DNA of 64,000 bases, taken from positions 1 through 64,000 of the forward strand of contig CAZFQL010000013.1 in the NCBI GenBank assembly GCA_964520905.1, read 5' to 3'. The position numbers and the translations under genes are program-made. Under the pieces are notes generated by a model. That model was not told the origin of the DNA. It was given only the letters and a program-made list of their open reading frames with translations, and made no database searches. Positions 45,027 through 53,641 of the stretch are shown here, in pieces. The DNA comes from JAGVIE01 sp964520905. Lineage in GTDB: Bacteria > Bacteroidota > Ignavibacteria > UBA10030 > SZUA-254. The first letter of the stretch is position 1, and each line of letters starts with the position of its first letter.

Positions 45027-45682
45027 TGCATGCACTCATCATCGCGAATGGATCATTACCCAACCCGGACTTCGTTCGGGCGCTGACAAAATATGCAAAT
45101 ATCATTGTTTGTGCAGATGGTGGCGCTAACCATGCGCAGGCATTGGGAATTAAACCTGATATCATACTTGGCGATTTTGATTCCATCCTCCATTCTACAC
45201 AACTGCATTTCCGGGATGTTGAACAATTATTTATCCAGGATCAAAACAATACCGATCTTGAGAAAGCAATCCTTTACTGCATCGATCACTCCGTTTCTTC
45301 CGTAGATATCATCGGCGCGTCGGGTGATCGGATAGATCACACAACCGGCAGTTTGGGATGTTTCAAAAAATATGGCGGGAAAATTCATATCCGCATGATT
45401 GATTCAATGGGTGAATTGATCTTGATCCGAAAAGAAATCCATCTTGAAATGCGGGAATGTGAGAAGATTTCCTTGATACCGCTCGATCGTTGCACTGGGA
45501 TTACCACAACAAATCTTAAATATGCTCTTATCAACGACACACTTGAATTAGGCGTCAGGGAAGGCATCAGCAATGAAGCAACTTTCCAACAGGTATCGAT
45601 TCGGGTTGAAACCGGAACGCTCCTGTTGTACCGGTTTCACGGTTTACCCTGGTTATCGCCCCGAGGCAAACACTCATCGTGA
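45026..45682 (+). CDS. thiN: Thiamine pyrophosphokinase
   Basis: This 218-residue enzyme transfers pyrophosphate from ATP to thiamine, making TPP directly. Family motifs are VCADGGANHAQALGIKPDII then LGDFDSI near residues 30-55, DQNNTDLEKAI near 72-82, and IIGASGDRIDHTTGSLG near 95-111. It overlaps the end of the TonB receptor gene and starts at ATG 45026. As the middle gene of the TPP-riboswitch operon it converts imported thiamine into the cofactor, closing the regulatory loop. Confidence 0.92.
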   Translation: MHALIIANGSLPNPDFVRALTKYANIIVCADGGANHAQALGIKPDIILGDFDSILHSTQLHFRDVEQLFIQDQNNTDLEKAILYCIDHSVSSVDIIGASGDRIDHTTGSLGCFKKYGGKIHIRMIDSMGELILIRKEIHLEMRECEKISLIPLDRCTGITTTNLKYALINDTLELGVREGISNEATFQQVSIRVETGTLLLYRFHGLPWLSPRGKHSS

Positions 45683-45694
45683 TGTAAAAACGGA

Positions 45695-47242
45695 ATGATC
45701 CATCTCTCACCTCCAGACATCATAGTAATTATTTTATATTTCGGCGCTGTACTTTTCGTCGGATACCGTGCAACAAGGAAAGCTCAGGCATCCGAGGAAG
45801 ATTTTCTTCTTGCGGGTCGTTCATTAACACTTCCCATCTTCGTCATGACGCTCGTTTCGACCTGGTACGGGGGAATTTTAGGTGTCGGGGAATTCTCGTA
45901 TCGCTATGGAATTTCAAACTGGTTTATTCAAGGACTTCCTTACTACATCTTTGCCGCAATCTTTGCGATCTTCCTTGCTAAGAAAATACGGGCAACTAAT
46001 CTATACAGTATACCTGATAAACTTGAATTAGCATACGATAAAAAAACTGCTATTCTCGGTTCGGTTCTAACTTTCATTTTGATGACACCGGCACCATACA
46101 TTCTGATGTTGAGTGTTTTTCTTCAGATGATCTTCGGATGGAATTTATTTATCAGCTTGATCGTCACTGCAATAGTCGCTATCTCATATCTGTATTGGGG
46201 TGGATTTCGTGCCGATGTTCAAACAGACGTACTGGAATTTATTTTGATGTTTGTTGGATTTGCTGTTATCATACCATTCTCGTTCATAAAGTTCGGCGGT
46301 TTCGAATTCCTGAAAACAAATTTACCCCCGATGCATCTCACCTGGCATGGAGGAAATTCCGCACAGTATATCATCGTCTGGTTTTTCATAGCACTGTGGA
46401 CTCTGGTCGATCCGGCATTCCACCAACGCTGCTATGCTGCAAAAAACGGTAAGGTTGCTCAACGGGGAATTCTCATCTCGATCATCTTCTGGTTTATTTT
46501 TGATTTTATGACAGCAACTGCCGGGCTTTATGCACGCGCGGCAATACCAAATCTTCAAGAACCAATGATGGCGTACCCAATGCTAGCGGAAAAAGTTCTC
46601 CCGCCAATCGCAAAGGGATTGTTCTATGTAGGAATGCTTGCCACGATTATGTCGACATTGAATACGCTCGCATTCGTCTCGGCACAAACGTTAGGGAGAG
46701 ACATTTTCGGGAGATTGCGGATTCCCGCCTTCGCCCCGAATGTTTTCGGGGCTACGGCGGGCAAGTCGGATTTGGCCCGCCTGCCAAAGCGAAGCGGCGG
46801 GCAGGGATTACGGATTGAAAGCGGATTGTCAAAACAAAGCGAACGCACATCGCACATCTCATATCGTACATCCAGCAACGCCACGACGTGGACTAAAATT
46901 GGTCTGATCATTTCATTTCTCCTCTCCGTTGGGATTGCACTTATAATTCCAAGTGTAATCCAGCTTTGGTACACAATCGGAACGGTGGTAATTCCGGGAT
47001 TGCTTGTACCGTTAATGGCAAGCTACTTCGAACCATTGCGAATTTCATCACGCTACGCTTTCCTTGCCATGCTGTTCGGATGGCTGACATCACTTGGTTG
47101 GTTGATTCCAGGATACTTGAATGGCAACTCAGGTAACTACCCTCTTGGTATTGAGCCGATGTATCCAGGATTGGTCATTAGTATTTTTATCTGGAGTTTG
47201 GGAAGAGTTTCGTTGAGAATGAAAATGAGGGATTTGAAATAA
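45695..47242 (+). CDS. Sodium:solute symporter, probable thiamine transporter (ThiV-like), with repeat-derived insertion
   Basis: This 515-residue inner-membrane protein of the SSS family has about 13 helices. YRATRKAQASEEDFLLAGRS and WYGGILGVGEFSYRYG lie near the start, and TLVDPAFHQRCYAAK and ATIMSTLNTLAFVSAQTLGR follow in the middle. SSS transporters under TPP control have been called ThiV, so thiamine uptake is likely. About 50 residues from near 342 (RIPAFAPNVFGATAGKSD, then LARLPKRSGGQGLRIESGLS and SERTSHISYRTS) are foreign to the family. They are encoded by palindromic repeats that leave the frame open and fall in a loop between helices. It begins 12 bases after thiN. Confidence 0.82.
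   Translation: MIHLSPPDIIVIILYFGAVLFVGYRATRKAQASEEDFLLAGRSLTLPIFVMTLVSTWYGGILGVGEFSYRYGISNWFIQGLPYYIFAAIFAIFLAKKIRATNLYSIPDKLELAYDKKTAILGSVLTFILMTPAPYILMLSVFLQMIFGWNLFISLIVTAIVAISYLYWGGFRADVQTDVLEFILMFVGFAVIIPFSFIKFGGFEFLKTNLPPMHLTWHGGNSAQYIIVWFFIALWTLVDPAFHQRCYAAKNGKVAQRGILISIIFWFIFDFMTATAGLYARAAIPNLQEPMMAYPMLAEKVLPPIAKGLFYVGMLATIMSTLNTLAFVSAQTLGRDIFGRLRIPAFAPNVFGATAGKSDLARLPKRSGGQGLRIESGLSKQSERTSHISYRTSSNATTWTKIGLIISFLLSVGIALIIPSVIQLWYTIGTVVIPGLLVPLMASYFEPLRISSRYAFLAMLFGWLTSLGWLIPGYLNGNSGNYPLGIEPMYPGLVISIFIWSLGRVSLRMKMRDLK
46722..46875. repeat. Palindromic repeat insertion inside the symporter gene
   Basis: Two nested palindromes are visible: CCCCGAATGTTTTCGGGG flanked by CGCCTT and CTACGGCGG, and GCCCGCC/GGCGGGC around CTGCCAAAGCGAAGC-type sequence. 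A stretch like that before nfo (cacatctcatatcgtacatc) follows. They add about 150 bp without a stop codon in the symporter frame. Confidence 0.65.
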
Positions 47243-47324
47243 CGTTCAAGCATGCACGACGGCACACCAGAAAAAGTTGTTTTCGTAATCTTGAGCAAGT
47301 AGTTGTTGCCCAGAGATTCTTTGA

Positions 47325-48329
47325 TTATCGGCATGAAATAAGATTGATGATGAGCTTGACCATTACGTCCTTTTGCTTGGGATTGCTCTCGGCAACCAAC
47401 AGCGTCAGGGCAACGAGGGCATTGTCGTTAATATTCCGATCTCCGTTCAGGGTAGACAGCATATTGTTCTTTTCCAGAAACCAGATGAATAAGAGAGAAG
47501 CGATTCGCTTATTACCATCGACAAATGGATGGTCTTTGATCAGAAAGTAAAGTAGATTCGCTGCCTTTTCTTCAATGCTGGGATAGAGTTCCGAGCCGCC
47601 AAATGTTTGCTCAATGCCGACGAGGATTCCTTTCAGCGTACCACGTTCTCTTTCATGACCAAACAGGTCGCTGGCTTCCTTTCGCTCGACCAAATTCTTC
47701 CGGAGTTGGCTGATAGCCTTTTTAGCTTCGTCCTCGGTAATTCGGTAGCGTACTGTGCGATGTAGTTCCTTTGTTGAAAGCGTACCGGAGTCGTATTGGT
47801 GCAACAGTAACCACGAGCGTGTGTACTCGGTGATCACCGTGAGCAAGCCCGCTGTTTCCGATGCCGACAACGCCTTCGTTGCCTTTGCCTTTTCCACCAA
47901 TTCCACCGCCTCATTCAACTCCTTCAACCTCTGTTTGTTCTCTTGCAAGCGCTTCTCATTGATGGTATAGCCCCTTACAAGATGGTCGCGAAGGACATTG
48001 GTTGCCCAGATGCGGAATTGCGTGCCGCGCTTAGAGTTTACTCGGTAACCGATTGAAATAATGACATCCAAGTTATAGTACTTTATTGGCCTGTCGGAAT
48101 GAGCAATGTGCATTTTTTGCACATTGCTTTTTTCATCTAGCTCTCCGGTTTTGAAAATGTTGTTAATATGCTTTGTAATGACAGTTCTTTCACGATTAAA
48201 CAGCTTCGCCATTTCATCCTGCGTTAACCAGACAGTCTCGTCCTGCAACCGTACATCAATCGCAGTTTGTCCGTCTTCGGCTTGGTAGATAATGATTTCG
48301 CCTTTTCGTTCTTCGTTATTCTTTGTCAT
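47325..48329 (-). CDS. RhuM-like N-terminus fused to a Fic/DOC domain
   Basis: This 334-residue protein has an N-terminal RhuM-type region (EIIIYQAEDGQTAIDVRLQD, then WLTQDEMAKLFNRERTVI and KYYNLDVIISIGYRVNSKRG). A C-terminal Fic domain follows, with the active-site motif HPFVDGNKR near residue 275, which normally supports AMP transfer to target hydroxyls. The combination occurs widely beside restriction-modification genes. It starts 23 bases after the type ISP gene on the same strand, so a shared transcript is likely. Target and role in defence are unknown. Confidence 0.85.
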   Translation of the reverse strand: MTKNNEERKGEIIIYQAEDGQTAIDVRLQDETVWLTQDEMAKLFNRERTVITKHINNIFKTGELDEKSNVQKMHIAHSDRPIKYYNLDVIISIGYRVNSKRGTQFRIWATNVLRDHLVRGYTINEKRLQENKQRLKELNEAVELVEKAKATKALSASETAGLLTVITEYTRSWLLLHQYDSGTLSTKELHRTVRYRITEDEAKKAISQLRKNLVERKEASDLFGHERERGTLKGILVGIEQTFGGSELYPSIEEKAANLLYFLIKDHPFVDGNKRIASLLFIWFLEKNNMLSTLNGDRNINDNALVALTLLVAESNPKQKDVMVKLIINLISCR

Positions 48330-48352
48330 GGCTCAATTCTTCAATTTAAAAT

Positions 48353-51334
48353 TTACATCCACTTATCTTTATCAATTTGCTTCATAATCCTCTCCGTTTC
48401 AGCTAGTGCCACAATAATTTTCTGATAATGTTCGATATCGGCATTGGTAAGAGTTCTACCCTTACGATCCTTCAGCCACTTCTGTGCGGGTTGGTAGCCG
48501 CCAATGTAGAAGTTCCACGCTGATTCAGGGATATTGCCAAAGTATTGATCTTTATTGATATAAACTTTGTTCTCTTTGTAAACTAATTTCTCGACTGTAT
48601 CTGAGCCGTTTACCGGATAGGTGGTGATGAATTTATTTACCTTTGGCGATTCGAGGAGATGAAGTAAACGCAGTTCAGTGCCAAGCGCAACAAGCTTTTT
48701 AAAACTCTTAGCATCTTTTGGGTACGGCACACGCGGGAAATCAATTTTTAGGAACTCTTTGTATTTTTCGCGATAACTTGGCGAGTGTAAAACCGCATAG
48801 ATGTAATCAAAAATATCTTCGGGAGAAATTATGCCAACAATATTTTCTATCTCTTTGACGATTTCTTTTTTGAGATTCGGAATGCGAGAGCCATCGTCAG
48901 AATACAAATAGAGCGGAAAATGATAAGAACCCGTAGTACTCTCAGCTGTTTTCATTTCAGATACTACGTTGCTAATAAAAAAGTGATTAGCCTGTTCCGA
49001 TTTAGACTGTCTTCCTGAAAGAAGAGCGATGTTTTGTTGAAAGGAGTGTTTAATCTGCTCTTTTCGGTGCCTTACTACTATTTCCGTATCATAATAAATA
49101 TATCTCTGATCAAATGGACGATAGCATATTTGTTTAATTTTCTCAGCATCAAAAAGGTTATCTGAGTTTTTTAGATAATTTAAAATCTGTTTCGTTAGTT
49201 CATCGCCAGAATATGCAATCACCACATCATCGTGGTGAGTTTTAATTCCTGCGGCTTTAATGTTGAATATTTCGTTAACCTTGAATCCTTTGCTATAATT
49301 TTCATCAAGTCCGAAATCCTTCTGCACAAAGAAATAATACGGTTCGGAATAATCGAGTTTATTCCACTTAATTGTTTTTAAATTATTTTCATCGAGAGCT
49401 TTGAATTTATATCCTCGCTTACCGTAAAGTTCTGAATGATAAACATTTCCCAAAGCAGTTTTCTTTTGTTTGGTTCTTACAAATATATTTATAGAAACTC
49501 CCTGCATAATATCAAAAACATTTTCATCCTTACTTCCATCTGGTGATCTTTCTTTTTTCTTTGAATTACCGTGAAGATCAAAAATGTAAATCTCATCAAA
49601 TGTTTCAAGCAGATGTTTTCTCATTTGGCGATGGGTAATACCGTCAAGAAATGAGTTATTGGTAATCATCGCCACAATACCGCTTTTGTTTTTCTCGATA
49701 AAATGCTCAGCGAATCGGATAAATTTTACATAATCATCGGAAAGAGCGTTATAACTTTTTTCATTTAGGTTGGTTTTGTATGCTTCAATCAGATTTTGAA
49801 TCCATTCGCCCTTGTTAGAGGAGCTAACGCTATACGGTGGGTTGCCGATGACAACCATAATGGGTGTTTCATTTTTTATGACAGCGGCTTCTTTGGATTC
49901 CTGTGCAATGCTTTCAGCAAAACCAAAACCTGTGAAGAGGTCTCCAATAATGTCACTTTCTTCAAGTGAATTTGTAAGATAAATACCAAGGCGGCGGTTA
50001 AAATATTTAAAGCCAGTTTCCTTAAATGCCATACTCAGCTTTAAATGTGCAATGGTGTACGGAGCCATCATAAGCTCGAATCCGTGCAGACGGGGAAGTA
50101 AATCGTGATGAACATAAGTTGTCCACCGTCCATCCTGTCCGGCTTGCTTCAACCTCTTATAGATTTTTCTAATCGTTGCGCTTATGAAAGTTCCAGTTCC
50201 AACCGCCGGGTCAAGAATCTGGACACGGTGCTTCCCGTTTGGTAATTTCGATGTATCTGCTAATCCGTCAGCAAGTTTAAAATCTTTTTCGAGAATGTAA
50301 TCAACGCAACGGACAATGAAACGAACAACCGGAAGGGGTGTATAGTATGCACCCAGCTTTTTGCGAAGCTCGGCATCGTATTCTTTCAGAAAGTCTTCAT
50401 AGAAATGAATTACAGGGTCAGGTCCGGGGTGGGTTTTCCCCCACAAGTCATCTTTAAAATACTGTTTCATTAATTCATGAACATTTGCGTGAGAGAAAAC
50501 GAGACATAATTCATCAACTATATATTTGAGGCGTTCATCAAAATCGAGACCTGCTATATGGTCAAAGAAACGCCTAAGAAGCGGATTAGATGCAGGAACA
50601 AGGTCGCGCGCTTCTTGTCGTGTGAAATTTTTCGGTGTCTCATCGTGATACCTCGCAACAAAGAGACCGTACACGAGCGTTTGAGCATACATATCTGCAA
50701 ATGAATCTTTAGTAAGGTCGTGGACAAGAAGTTTTTTAATTGTATCGAATACTCGCAGAATGGAAGTATTTTTTTCGGATTGATTTGAAAGAAACTGTTT
50801 AACGTTGTCGCGGATTCTCTGGGCTCTGCCTCCCATGATTTTTGCAAGGTGCTCGCCTGAACGTATTGGTTCTTTCTGTGATTGCGTAAAATCAACTATC
50901 GTTTTGGCGACATGCTGAAAATTGTCTGGCAGAGATTTAATGGCTCGTTTTTTTAAATCATACTCGGCAATTTTGATCGGCTCTTCATATTTCTCTCCGT
51001 TTCTGTAAAAACGAAATTCAACGTAATCTGTAAGAATTAAGTTTGTGTAGCCGTAGTACCTTGCCATCTGCTCGGATTTCTCGATTTTGTCTAAAGAAAC
51101 ACCGATATCCTTAGCTTCAATGTAGAGAATTGGTACATCGTGTTTAAGTACAATAAAATCCGGTTTGTTCCCTTCCTTTGCTCTTGCATCATGATCAATA
51201 CGCCGAACATTTATTGACTCAAAAATTCCCTTCAATAAAATCTCGAAGTCAGTGCGGTAGCCCATCTCACTTGTCTCCTCGTGAGAGAATTTTGAGGAAA
51301 TGGATCGAATATAATTTTCAAAAATATTTTGCAT
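48353..51334 (-). CDS. Type ISP-like restriction-modification enzyme (nuclease plus methylase)
   Basis: This 993-residue protein starts with a PD-(D/E)XK-type nuclease domain: D59 in KPDFIVLK, then E73-x-K75 in YIEAKD. It continues with an N6-adenine methylase core (LDPAVGTGTFISATI near residue 376, GNPPYS near 496, DDYVKFIRFAEHFIEKN after it). It ends in a type ISP-like specificity region (WNFYIGGYQPAQKWLKDRKG). True type ISP enzymes also have a helicase between nuclease and methylase; none is seen here, so this smaller form should act more like a type IIG enzyme. It forms a unit with the RhuM-Fic gene and is about 40 kb from the helicase/methylase system. Confidence 0.85.
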   Translation of the reverse strand: MQNIFENYIRSISSKFSHEETSEMGYRTDFEILLKGIFESINVRRIDHDARAKEGNKPDFIVLKHDVPILYIEAKDIGVSLDKIEKSEQMARYYGYTNLILTDYVEFRFYRNGEKYEEPIKIAEYDLKKRAIKSLPDNFQHVAKTIVDFTQSQKEPIRSGEHLAKIMGGRAQRIRDNVKQFLSNQSEKNTSILRVFDTIKKLLVHDLTKDSFADMYAQTLVYGLFVARYHDETPKNFTRQEARDLVPASNPLLRRFFDHIAGLDFDERLKYIVDELCLVFSHANVHELMKQYFKDDLWGKTHPGPDPVIHFYEDFLKEYDAELRKKLGAYYTPLPVVRFIVRCVDYILEKDFKLADGLADTSKLPNGKHRVQILDPAVGTGTFISATIRKIYKRLKQAGQDGRWTTYVHHDLLPRLHGFELMMAPYTIAHLKLSMAFKETGFKYFNRRLGIYLTNSLEESDIIGDLFTGFGFAESIAQESKEAAVIKNETPIMVVIGNPPYSVSSSNKGEWIQNLIEAYKTNLNEKSYNALSDDYVKFIRFAEHFIEKNKSGIVAMITNNSFLDGITHRQMRKHLLETFDEIYIFDLHGNSKKKERSPDGSKDENVFDIMQGVSINIFVRTKQKKTALGNVYHSELYGKRGYKFKALDENNLKTIKWNKLDYSEPYYFFVQKDFGLDENYSKGFKVNEIFNIKAAGIKTHHDDVVIAYSGDELTKQILNYLKNSDNLFDAEKIKQICYRPFDQRYIYYDTEIVVRHRKEQIKHSFQQNIALLSGRQSKSEQANHFFISNVVSEMKTAESTTGSYHFPLYLYSDDGSRIPNLKKEIVKEIENIVGIISPEDIFDYIYAVLHSPSYREKYKEFLKIDFPRVPYPKDAKSFKKLVALGTELRLLHLLESPKVNKFITTYPVNGSDTVEKLVYKENKVYINKDQYFGNIPESAWNFYIGGYQPAQKWLKDRKGRTLTNADIEHYQKIIVALAETERIMKQIDKDKWM

Positions 51335-51365
51335 AGTTCACAAGCGAAAATAAATGTTAATTCGT

Positions 51366-52175
51366 TTAATACAACGCACTGCCGAAATCACGCCTGTACT
51401 TTAACGTGGTCTCGTGTTCCTCTCCGAGGAATTTAAAGATTGCTATGCACGCCTTACGTGAGCCATCATCATCGTAGTACCTATCGTTTCTGATTATATC
51501 AATAAATTTTTCCAGCGCACCTTCAAATTGCTGCGAATGCAAATCTTCGATTGCTTTGAGATATTGCTGTTTGGTTGGTTTTTCTGGAAGCTCATTTTGA
51601 TGGGAAAGAAGAAGAAACAATCGCCCAAACACCTGAATTGATTCAGCGAGTTCCATATATCTCGCATCAGAAATATCCGTTACAAGCATAATCGCTTTTT
51701 CCGGGTCTGAAAAGATTAATGCTGATGCTAATAGAATTCTCGCCTGCTGGTTCTCCGGTTCAGATTTTAAAATCTCTTCCAACAGCTTCTTCCCTTCTTC
51801 TGTACTGTCCCGCGCAAGAAGCTCCGCCGCTTGCTCAACTTCCTTCCGAAACTTGCTCGGCAATACTTTTTCTAACCACCGTTCAATCTGATACTCAGGC
51901 AGTGCACCGACAAACTCCCCGGCTATATTCCCATCAACAAACAATTTTACATTCGGAATACCGGATATTTTATACTGAACTGCAACATCCTGCATAATTT
52001 CAGTATTAACCTTTGCAAGAATCCATCTGCCGTTTGCTTTCTCGCTGAGTCGTTCAAGAACCGGACCGAGTACTTTGCACGGTGCACACCACTCAGCCCA
52101 GAAGTCAACGAGGACTGGAACGCTGAAGCTCCGGTTTATAACCTCTGCCGGAAAATCTTTTATATCGTTAAGCAT
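51366..52175 (-). CDS. Thioredoxin-TPR protein (YbbN/CnoX-like)
   Basis: This 269-residue protein has an N-terminal thioredoxin domain (VLVDFWAEWCAPCKVLGPVL, about residues 20-40, with an intact WCAPC redox motif). A TPR-like C-terminal half follows (about 115-265: EEGKKLLEEILKSEPENQQA), the plan of the YbbN/CnoX holdase-type chaperone. Unlike E. coli YbbN, which lacks the second Cys, it keeps both cysteines and should be redox-active. It has its own region between the ISP gene and the CDF transporter; the gap to the CDF gene is 23 bp and they share a strand. Confidence 0.85.
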   Translation of the reverse strand: MLNDIKDFPAEVINRSFSVPVLVDFWAEWCAPCKVLGPVLERLSEKANGRWILAKVNTEIMQDVAVQYKISGIPNVKLFVDGNIAGEFVGALPEYQIERWLEKVLPSKFRKEVEQAAELLARDSTEEGKKLLEEILKSEPENQQARILLASALIFSDPEKAIMLVTDISDARYMELAESIQVFGRLFLLLSHQNELPEKPTKQQYLKAIEDLHSQQFEGALEKFIDIIRNDRYYDDDGSRKACIAIFKFLGEEHETTLKYRRDFGSALY

Positions 52176-52198
52176 AGATCAATCGGACAATTTAATAA

Positions 52199-53569
52199 TT
52201 AGAAAGGTTCAGCATGGACGGTAATCCTGCGAAATTCTTTAAACCTGTTATAAAGCTGTGTTTCCAATTCGCAAATTATCTGATGAACATCATCGAGTGT
52301 TTTAGTTTTATCAAATTGACATACAAGCGAAAGATTATATTTGTCGCCAATCTTAAGAATGCTGACATCGGAGCATTTAATCGCCCGACCATCGGCTGTA
52401 ACCAATTTCCGTACTTCATCCTCAAGGTGAGCGGCGGATTCGCCGGTGATTTCATTATGAGCTGTCTCGAATTCTTCCATATGAATAGTAACGCGCTCGA
52501 TTGTTGGAAGCTTCTCCCGAATTTCATTTTCGATCTCCGAAGTCAGCTCGTGGGCTTCAACAAATGTTTTACCTTTCTGATGCTCGATATCGAAATCGAT
52601 ATGGTATCTTCCGTTCGTATGATGAACTTCAAGATTGTGCGGAACACGCATTCCCCTTCCGACAACGATCATGCGAACTTTGTCGGCTATGGTTTCATCA
52701 TTACTTTCGAAAGGTTCAGCATGAATAATAACATCGGAGTCTGGGTATTGTTCATGGATTGCTTTCTCGATAAGGTCCATGAGTGTGTGGGCATGCTGGA
52801 ACGGTGTCGTTCGGCGAATGGCGACTGTCGCATCAATAAATAATTTTCCGCCGGAAGTTCGAAGCCGCACATTCTGAAGCTTTTCAACTCCCTGAACTTT
52901 CTGAATGATCGTTTGAATTTTTTCATAAACGCCATCAGGTACCCGATCCATCAATGCATCAATTGTTCTCCGCCCCAACCGGTAACTGACAAACAAGACA
53001 AGAAACGCCACAGCAATGGCAGCCAATGCATCTACCCATAGGTAACCGATTGATACGAAAAATAATCCTGCAATAACTACCAACGACGACCAGATATCGC
53101 TGGAGAAATGCAAAGCATCCGCCTCAAGCGCCTGACTGTTATATTTTTTTGCTACACGACTTAACGCACGTGACCGGCTGATATCAACAACGATGGCAAT
53201 TGACATAACAATATAACCCCAGACACTCGCTTCTACATGCGGAGTTTTAAATACTAACCGTTGAATCGCTTCCCAAATAATCCAGGCGCAGGTAACGATG
53301 AGGAGCAACGTTTCAAGAAAGGCAGAAACATTCTCAACCTTACCATGTCCGTAATGATGCTTTTCATCCGGAGGTTTATCGGAGATGCGAACTGCGAAGT
53401 AAGTAATTAAAGCCGCCACGAAATCCAAACCGGAGTGTGCCGCTTCGGAGAGAATACCAAGACTGTTGGTTTCGATTCCAACAACAAGCTTAATCCCGGT
53501 AATAAAAATAGCAGCAAACACCGATATCAGCGCTACACGTTTTTTCTCATCGATTTTCTTTTGTTCCAT
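52199..53569 (-). CDS. Cation diffusion facilitator transporter with duplicated C-terminal domain
   Basis: This 456-residue CDF-family transporter exports divalent metals such as zinc, cobalt or iron. The N-terminal six-helix part has SEAAHSGLDFVAALITYFAV and EADALHFSSDIWSSLVVIAG, both with the paired metal-binding H-x3-D/D-x3-H type residues (SEAAHS..D and DALH..SD). The cytoplasmic part is about 240 residues, longer than usual. It appears to contain repeated dimerisation-type ferredoxin-like units, each ending near IHAEPF or IHMEEF (three occurrences). The extended tail may tune metal sensing. No metal regulator is adjacent. Confidence 0.87.
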   Translation of the reverse strand: MEQKKIDEKKRVALISVFAAIFITGIKLVVGIETNSLGILSEAAHSGLDFVAALITYFAVRISDKPPDEKHHYGHGKVENVSAFLETLLLIVTCAWIIWEAIQRLVFKTPHVEASVWGYIVMSIAIVVDISRSRALSRVAKKYNSQALEADALHFSSDIWSSLVVIAGLFFVSIGYLWVDALAAIAVAFLVLFVSYRLGRRTIDALMDRVPDGVYEKIQTIIQKVQGVEKLQNVRLRTSGGKLFIDATVAIRRTTPFQHAHTLMDLIEKAIHEQYPDSDVIIHAEPFESNDETIADKVRMIVVGRGMRVPHNLEVHHTNGRYHIDFDIEHQKGKTFVEAHELTSEIENEIREKLPTIERVTIHMEEFETAHNEITGESAAHLEDEVRKLVTADGRAIKCSDVSILKIGDKYNLSLVCQFDKTKTLDDVHQIICELETQLYNRFKEFRRITVHAEPF

Positions 53570-53641
53570 ATGGATTAATATACGGGATTTGGGAGATAAT
53601 TGCTTACGGTCATAATCGTAAATTTATAGAGATTACTCAGG

